NCBI RefSeq assembly: GCF_002105755.1 | Contig: NZ_CP020821.1 | Coordinates: 5,517,644 to 5,581,643, forward strand | Source: Mycobacterium colombiense CECT 3035 | Lineage (GTDB): Bacteria; Actinomycetota; Actinomycetes; Mycobacteriales; Mycobacteriaceae | Length of the DNA: 64,000 bases | Direction: 5' to 3' | Shown here: positions 63,599-64,000 of the stretch, piece after piece | Position numbering within the stretch: the first letter of the stretch is position 1 | Layout: every line of letters starts with the position of its first letter | Made by a program: the position numbers and the translations under genes | The notes under the pieces: model-generated | Told to the model about the DNA's origin: nothing | The model's input: only the letters and a program-made list of their open reading frames with translations | Database searches by the model: none

Positions 63599-64000
63599 TC
63601 ACAGGTTCTCGGCGCCCCAGTCGGCCAGCCGGCGTTCGCGTTCGGTTGAGTCGATGTCTTCGACCCGCGTCATGATCGACCACCGCTGCCCGAACGGGTC
63701 CGTGATGGACCCGAACCGGTCGCCGGTGACGAAAGTCTGGGCCCCCTCCCGCAGTGTCGCCCCCGCGTTCTGGGCCCGCGCCAGCACGGCGTCGACATCC
63801 GCGCAGTAGAGAGCGATCGAGTGGGTGACTGCCTCGGTACGGCTCGGAGCTTCAAGCTGATAGCTGGGGTTGGGGTCGGACAGCTGCAACCTGCCGCGCC
63901 CGAAGTCCAACTCCGCGTGCGCGACCGTGCCATCGGGCCCGAGCATCTTCTCGACGAGCGCCGCGCCGAAGACGTCGGTGTAGAACTCGATGGCGGCTGC
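63599..64000 (-). CDS. VOC/glyoxalase-fold protein, N-terminus beyond the window
   Basis: The visible C-terminal ~133 residues show the PhnB-like glyoxalase/bleomycin-resistance pattern: AIEFYTDVFGA, HAELDFGRGRLQLSDPNP, IALYCADVDAVLARAQNAGAT, and DRFGSITDPFGQRWSIMTRVED with metal-site-like positions. The frame stays open to the window end. It is convergent with nrdE (10-base gap). Function unknown. Confidence 0.85.
   Translation of the reverse strand, partial: AAAIEFYTDVFGAALVEKMLGPDGTVAHAELDFGRGRLQLSDPNPSYQLEAPSRTEAVTHSIALYCADVDAVLARAQNAGATLREGAQTFVTGDRFGSITDPFGQRWSIMTRVEDIDSTERERRLADWGAENL

Overview
This window is high-GC DNA from a Mycobacterium, most likely a slow grower of the M. avium or M. 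simiae type. The right-hand 22 kb reproduces, mirror-imaged, the M. tuberculosis block Rv3051c to Rv3063: cstA, ligB, fadE22, a tandem GntR regulator, cyp136 with its TetR, an SDR, dinP with its TetR, an NADPH:FMN reductase, and nrdH-nrdI-nrdE. Several protein lengths match exactly (CYP136 492 aa, DinP 346, NrdH 79, NrdI 150, Mmr 107). Start codons were chosen from Shine-Dalgarno sequences and from the 4-base ATGA/GTGA overlaps that are common here. No rRNA, tRNA or CRISPR array was seen.

Left part (0.5 to 12.3 kb): an accessory oxidative catabolic island. It holds an aldehyde dehydrogenase, two paralogous Rieske oxygenases that are each followed at once by a paralogous ~110-aa acidic protein, a metal-dependent hydrolase broken by two single-base shifts, a MarR regulator, a KshB-like flavin/[2Fe-2S] reductase, an SDR, a TauD-type dioxygenase, a carboxymuconolactone-decarboxylase-like protein, a [3Fe-4S] ferredoxin and an enolase-like protein that lacks two catalytic residues. 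A 13-bp element, CAAGTAGTTGATA, lies upstream of the aldehyde dehydrogenase and of the reductase, and its first eight bases recur in the ferredoxin/enolase-like divergent region. The island therefore looks like one regulon, and it is the best candidate for an undescribed pathway.

Middle (12.3 to 39.3 kb): an ECF-type transporter with all modules in one 973-aa chain, a mycofactocin-type SDR, an mmpS-mmpL pair, small membrane proteins, a TPM-domain protein with a glycine-rich tail, glycogen phosphorylase, a methyltransferase, the drug pump Mmr, an alpha/beta hydrolase with DoxX, and two facing lipid or hydroxy-acid operons. One is SDR plus APH-type kinase. The other is thiolase, crotonase, racemase and acyl-CoA dehydrogenase. 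These are followed by an F420-type oxidoreductase, PPK2, a nitroreductase and an Hsp70-like protein.

Right part (39.3 to 64 kb): CstA, a GNAT-AAA+ fusion, LigB, fatty-acid genes including the double-length FadE22 and double-length GntR protein, a MEDS/HATPase sensor whose stop codon lies inside the 6-bp target duplication of a complete IS481-family element, two small glycine-rich lipoproteins with related terminators, and a stand-alone LeuA-type regulatory domain. That last gene is preceded by a 20-codon Val-rich leader peptide and competing hairpins, a probable attenuator. The window then runs through CYP136, DinP and the class Ib ribonucleotide reductase genes and ends in a partial VOC-family gene.
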